A stretch of DNA of 64,000 nucleotides from Streptomyces globisporus (GTDB lineage: Bacteria > Actinomycetota > Actinomycetes > Streptomycetales > Streptomycetaceae), in contig BMTG01000021.1 of the NCBI GenBank assembly GCA_014649555.1, positions 1-64,000 on the forward strand, read 5' to 3'. This document shows positions 62,081 to 64,000 of the stretch, piece by piece. The translations under genes and the position numbers were made by a program. How positions within the stretch are numbered: the stretch's first letter is position 1; every line of letters starts with the position of its first letter. The notes below the pieces were generated by a model that was not told the DNA's origin, did not search any database, and saw nothing but the letters and a program-made list of their open reading frames with translations.

Positions 62081-62215
62081 CTGTGTGTTCCTTGTCAGGC
62101 GGGCGGACGAGTAGGGGGCATGGGGAGGGCAGTCGCGCGGGCGGAGCACGTAGGCCGGGCGGAGAAGCTCAGGTCTGCGGCCAACCGGCGGACCTGGCCG
62201 CGAACGACGCGTTCA

Positions 62216-63448
62216 TCACGAAGCCCCGCGGCGCAGGAACGGCATCTCGGCGACGGTGCGCAGCATCGGCAGCACGGGAGTGGCGAATCCGATGGTGAGA
62301 TCCTCGCGGACGCTGGTCCGGCCGTCGAGGAAGCGCAGCATCCGCTCCATGGGGACTTGTTCGAAGAGGCGGGTGAAGAAGTCCGCACCGGCCACGCGTC
62401 CGCTGTCGAGGGCACGCAGCATGACGGCGTCCAGGGCGAGCGAACGCCGGGAGTAAGCCTGTGGTGGAGCGGGCAGCGCACCCCGACGATAGGCGGTGGC
62501 GATCGCGAGGCTCTGGCGTTGCACGGCGGCGAAGGTGTAGCCGGTCGCGGGCCTGGTCGCGCCTCCGCTGGTACCGATGCGAAAGGTGTGGCGCCCGATC
62601 TGCCGCGGGAACCGTGCGTCTGTCATCGGAATGACGCCCTGCTCGGTGTCCCAGACCTCGAACGGCCCGAGACCGAGGATCTGGGTCGTGTAGTGCTCCA
62701 GCGCGGCGTCGTAGGACGCCCGCGACAGCGGTGCCGCGGAGAACTCCGTGTACTCCACCAGTGCCCGGTCGGGTCCGAGGGGGAGGAGATAGCCGAACGA
62801 GAGCCCGTGCGCCGGTTGCGGGGTGCGGAAGTCCATGAGGCAGGCGGTGTCTTCGGCGAAGGGCGCGGTAGCACCGGCCAGGGGGGCATCGGTGCGGACG
62901 AACCAGCCGCGGAAGTGCTGCAGCATCGTGGTGCGGCCGGGCGGCAGTTCCCGCCGCGGCCGCGAGTCGTACACCCAGCGTGCGTGCAGCAGCACCTGTT
63001 CCCCGTCAGGTGTGGTGGCCGTGACCTGGGCGCCGTCGGGCAGATCCGCCACACGGTCGACGGTGGCGGTCAGCCGCCCCACGAGGGAGGAGCCTGCCAG
63101 CCGGAGATCGACGAACTCCTCGAATCCGCGTGAGCGAATCATCTTGTAGCGCCACGGGTGCGGCCGGCTTTCCCACTCCTGTCCGTCCGGCCCGCGGACG
63201 CTCAGCCGCTCCCATGATCGGACCACCACATCGTCGAAGTCGCCCTGGCCCCGCTCCCAGAAGCACCACGTGCGCTCCGGAGGACGCAGAGGGCCCGGCG
63301 GAGCATCGATCAAAAGCACACGTGGGGCGGGGCGACCGCCGCGGCTCGCCGATGCCTCACCGAGGCGGGCGGGCGGGGACGTGAGCCGGTAGGCGAGCGA
63401 CAGCCCAGCGGCCCCCGCCCCGACAATGACGATGTCGGCGTCTGTCAC
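62216..63448 (-). CDS. crtY: Lycopene beta-cyclase
   Basis: A 410-residue CrtY-type cyclase. The dinucleotide motif is DADIVIVGAGAAGLSLAYRL; ERTWCFWERGQGDFDDVV and WRYKMIRSRGFEEFVDLRL are characteristic, as are LMDFRTPQPAHGLSFGYLLP and GTSGGATRPATGYTFAAVQR. It cyclises lycopene to beta-carotene, the substrate of crtU. The GTG start at 63448 was chosen because homology begins there, with AGGAGAGACAGG upstream. It is the first gene of the minus-strand carotenoid transcript. Confidence 0.93.
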   Translation of the reverse strand: MTDADIVIVGAGAAGLSLAYRLTSPPARLGEASASRGGRPAPRVLLIDAPPGPLRPPERTWCFWERGQGDFDDVVVRSWERLSVRGPDGQEWESRPHPWRYKMIRSRGFEEFVDLRLAGSSLVGRLTATVDRVADLPDGAQVTATTPDGEQVLLHARWVYDSRPRRELPPGRTTMLQHFRGWFVRTDAPLAGATAPFAEDTACLMDFRTPQPAHGLSFGYLLPLGPDRALVEYTEFSAAPLSRASYDAALEHYTTQILGLGPFEVWDTEQGVIPMTDARFPRQIGRHTFRIGTSGGATRPATGYTFAAVQRQSLAIATAYRRGALPAPPQAYSRRSLALDAVMLRALDSGRVAGADFFTRLFEQVPMERMLRFLDGRTSVREDLTIGFATPVLPMLRTVAEMPFLRRGAS

Positions 63449-63645
63449 GAGTACCTGTCTCTCCTCACGCAAGGCGACTTCGGCGCGCTATCCGCCATCA
63501 GAGATCACGAATTTTCCCAGCACCGCTCCCCCGTGAGCAGGCCGGTTGGGGTGCCTGGCTCCGGAAGCACGGCGGTCCGCCCGATCGGACGAATTCTGCG
63601 TGTTCAACACCTTCCATCTGCATCCGAATCATGGATCTCCGCGAA

Positions 63646-63669
63646 GTCACGGATAGTTCCGTCCGTCAC
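63646..63669. promoter_or_regulatory. Motif GTCACGGA-N8-TCCGTCAC upstream of crtY
   Basis: Second occurrence of the paired blocks found at 51984-52006; here in the interval divergent between crtY and the DUF4383 gene. Confidence 0.4.
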
Positions 63670-63710
63670 AGAGGCAAGGAGTACGGGTGCTCACGTTCGA
63701 AAGGAACCGC

Positions 63711-63791
63711 ATGGTGTTCATGATGGTCGGAGGGCAACAACACCCATCCATTTTCTCGTCCGCTGTACGTCGACGGGTGGGAGCGCGATGA
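63711..63791 (+). CDS. Possible 26-codon leader peptide before the DUF4383 gene
   Basis: ATG 63711 is preceded by AAAGGAACCGC, a good ribosome site. The frame (MVFMMVGGQQHPSIFSSAVR ...) ends in TGA at 63789-63791, overlapping the ATG of the next gene in ATGA. Coupling of a short leader to the membrane protein is suggested; no family recognised. Confidence 0.35.
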   Translation: MVFMMVGGQQHPSIFSSAVRRRVGAR

Positions 63792-64000
63792 AACTCAGTG
63801 ACGAACTCCCCACCGATCACCATCTGGTCAGGGTGTACCGGGTGGGAGGCGCTGTGTGCGGGTGCATTCTGCTCGCCTTCGGATGTCTGGGCTTCGCGGA
63901 CGCTCTGAGCCCCTTCAACACGTCGGGCGACCGCATCGCGGGCATGACGACCAACATCGCTCTCAGTTGGGTCTCCGTCGTCGTCGGCCTGGTCCTGCTC
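63788..64000 (+). CDS. DUF4383 membrane protein, 5' part
   Basis: From ATG 63788 (GGGAG upstream) the frame encodes MKLSDELPTDHHLVRVYRVG, a hydrophobic segment (VCGCILLAFGCLGFADALSP), NTSGDRIAGMTTNIALSWVS and the start of a second hydrophobic segment, then leaves the window. This is the opening of DUF4383 four-helix membrane proteins, common in Streptomyces; function unknown. Confidence 0.75.
   Translation, partial: MKLSDELPTDHHLVRVYRVGGAVCGCILLAFGCLGFADALSPFNTSGDRIAGMTTNIALSWVSVVVGLVLL

Noticed and set aside
1-64000. tRNA, rRNA, CRISPR array or replication origin
   Set aside because: No cloverleaf-like sequence, spaced repeat array, or DnaA-box cluster was seen on reading the window.

Overview
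The window is high-GC actinobacterial DNA, almost certainly from a Streptomyces or a close relative. The evidence is GC-rich third codon positions, frequent GTG starts, ATGA/GTGA-coupled operons, purine-rich ribosome binding sites, and typical families (SARP, GAF-ANTAR, SpoIIE phosphatase, FUSC, DUF4383, isorenieratene-type crt genes). No tRNA, rRNA or CRISPR array was seen.

The window falls into two unlike halves. Bases 1 to about 33,200 look accessory and eroded: working cassettes are separated by truncated, frameshifted or nonsense-bearing remnants and IS debris. In order: an arsenic island (arsT remnant, arsC, arsR, acr3, broken arsO, an ArsN1-like acetyltransferase, a second arsR, a broken flavin monooxygenase, a Cys-tailed flavoprotein; 0.8-7.6 kb); an APC permease abutting a dead IS5-type element that truncates a GAF-ANTAR gene (8.2-11 kb); a VOC pseudogene, isochorismatase-like hydrolase, zinc alcohol dehydrogenase, SDR, and FUSC protein (11.6-16.4 kb); a scrambled patch holding pieces of a catalase C-terminal domain and a preATP-grasp ligase on alternating strands (17.1-18.6 kb); a complete LacI-ABC-GH3 oligosaccharide operon laid out like bxlREFGA (19.9-26.6 kb); an IS1380 remnant; and a nickel/cobalt module with an NmtR-like sensor, a P1B-4 ATPase, a KmtR-like sensor and an MFS exporter with a His-rich tail (27.4-32.5 kb), followed by IS701 debris.

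From about 33.2 kb to the end the genes are intact and tightly packed. A TetR regulator faces a polysaccharide operon: membrane GT2 synthase, UDP-hexose 4-epimerase, UDP-glucose dehydrogenase, UDP-glucuronate decarboxylase and a beta-helix lipoprotein (33.2-41 kb). Together they should supply UDP-galactose, UDP-glucuronate and UDP-xylose to an exopolysaccharide. Next comes a membrane GGDEF-EAL protein whose reading frame runs without a stop into an alpha-oxoamine-synthase-type PLP enzyme, followed by an NNMT-like methyltransferase (41-46.3 kb); then a GH15 enzyme, a SpoIIE-type phosphatase and an ECF sigma factor.

The last part is a carotenoid locus (50.6-63.5 kb): two glycosyltransferases, a secreted lipocalin, crtE-crtI-crtB plus a Rieske protein on the plus strand, and crtU and crtY on the minus strand, meeting at a strong hairpin. 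GGPP, phytoene, lycopene, beta-carotene and then isorenieratene can be made from genes seen here. The Rieske protein, glycosyltransferases and lipocalin suggest further modification or carriage of the pigment.

The least explained parts are the GGDEF-EAL/oxoamine-synthase/methyltransferase unit, the Rieske and lipocalin genes in the carotenoid locus, and the scrambled patch at 17-18.6 kb. All family assignments come from reading motifs by eye; no database search was run.
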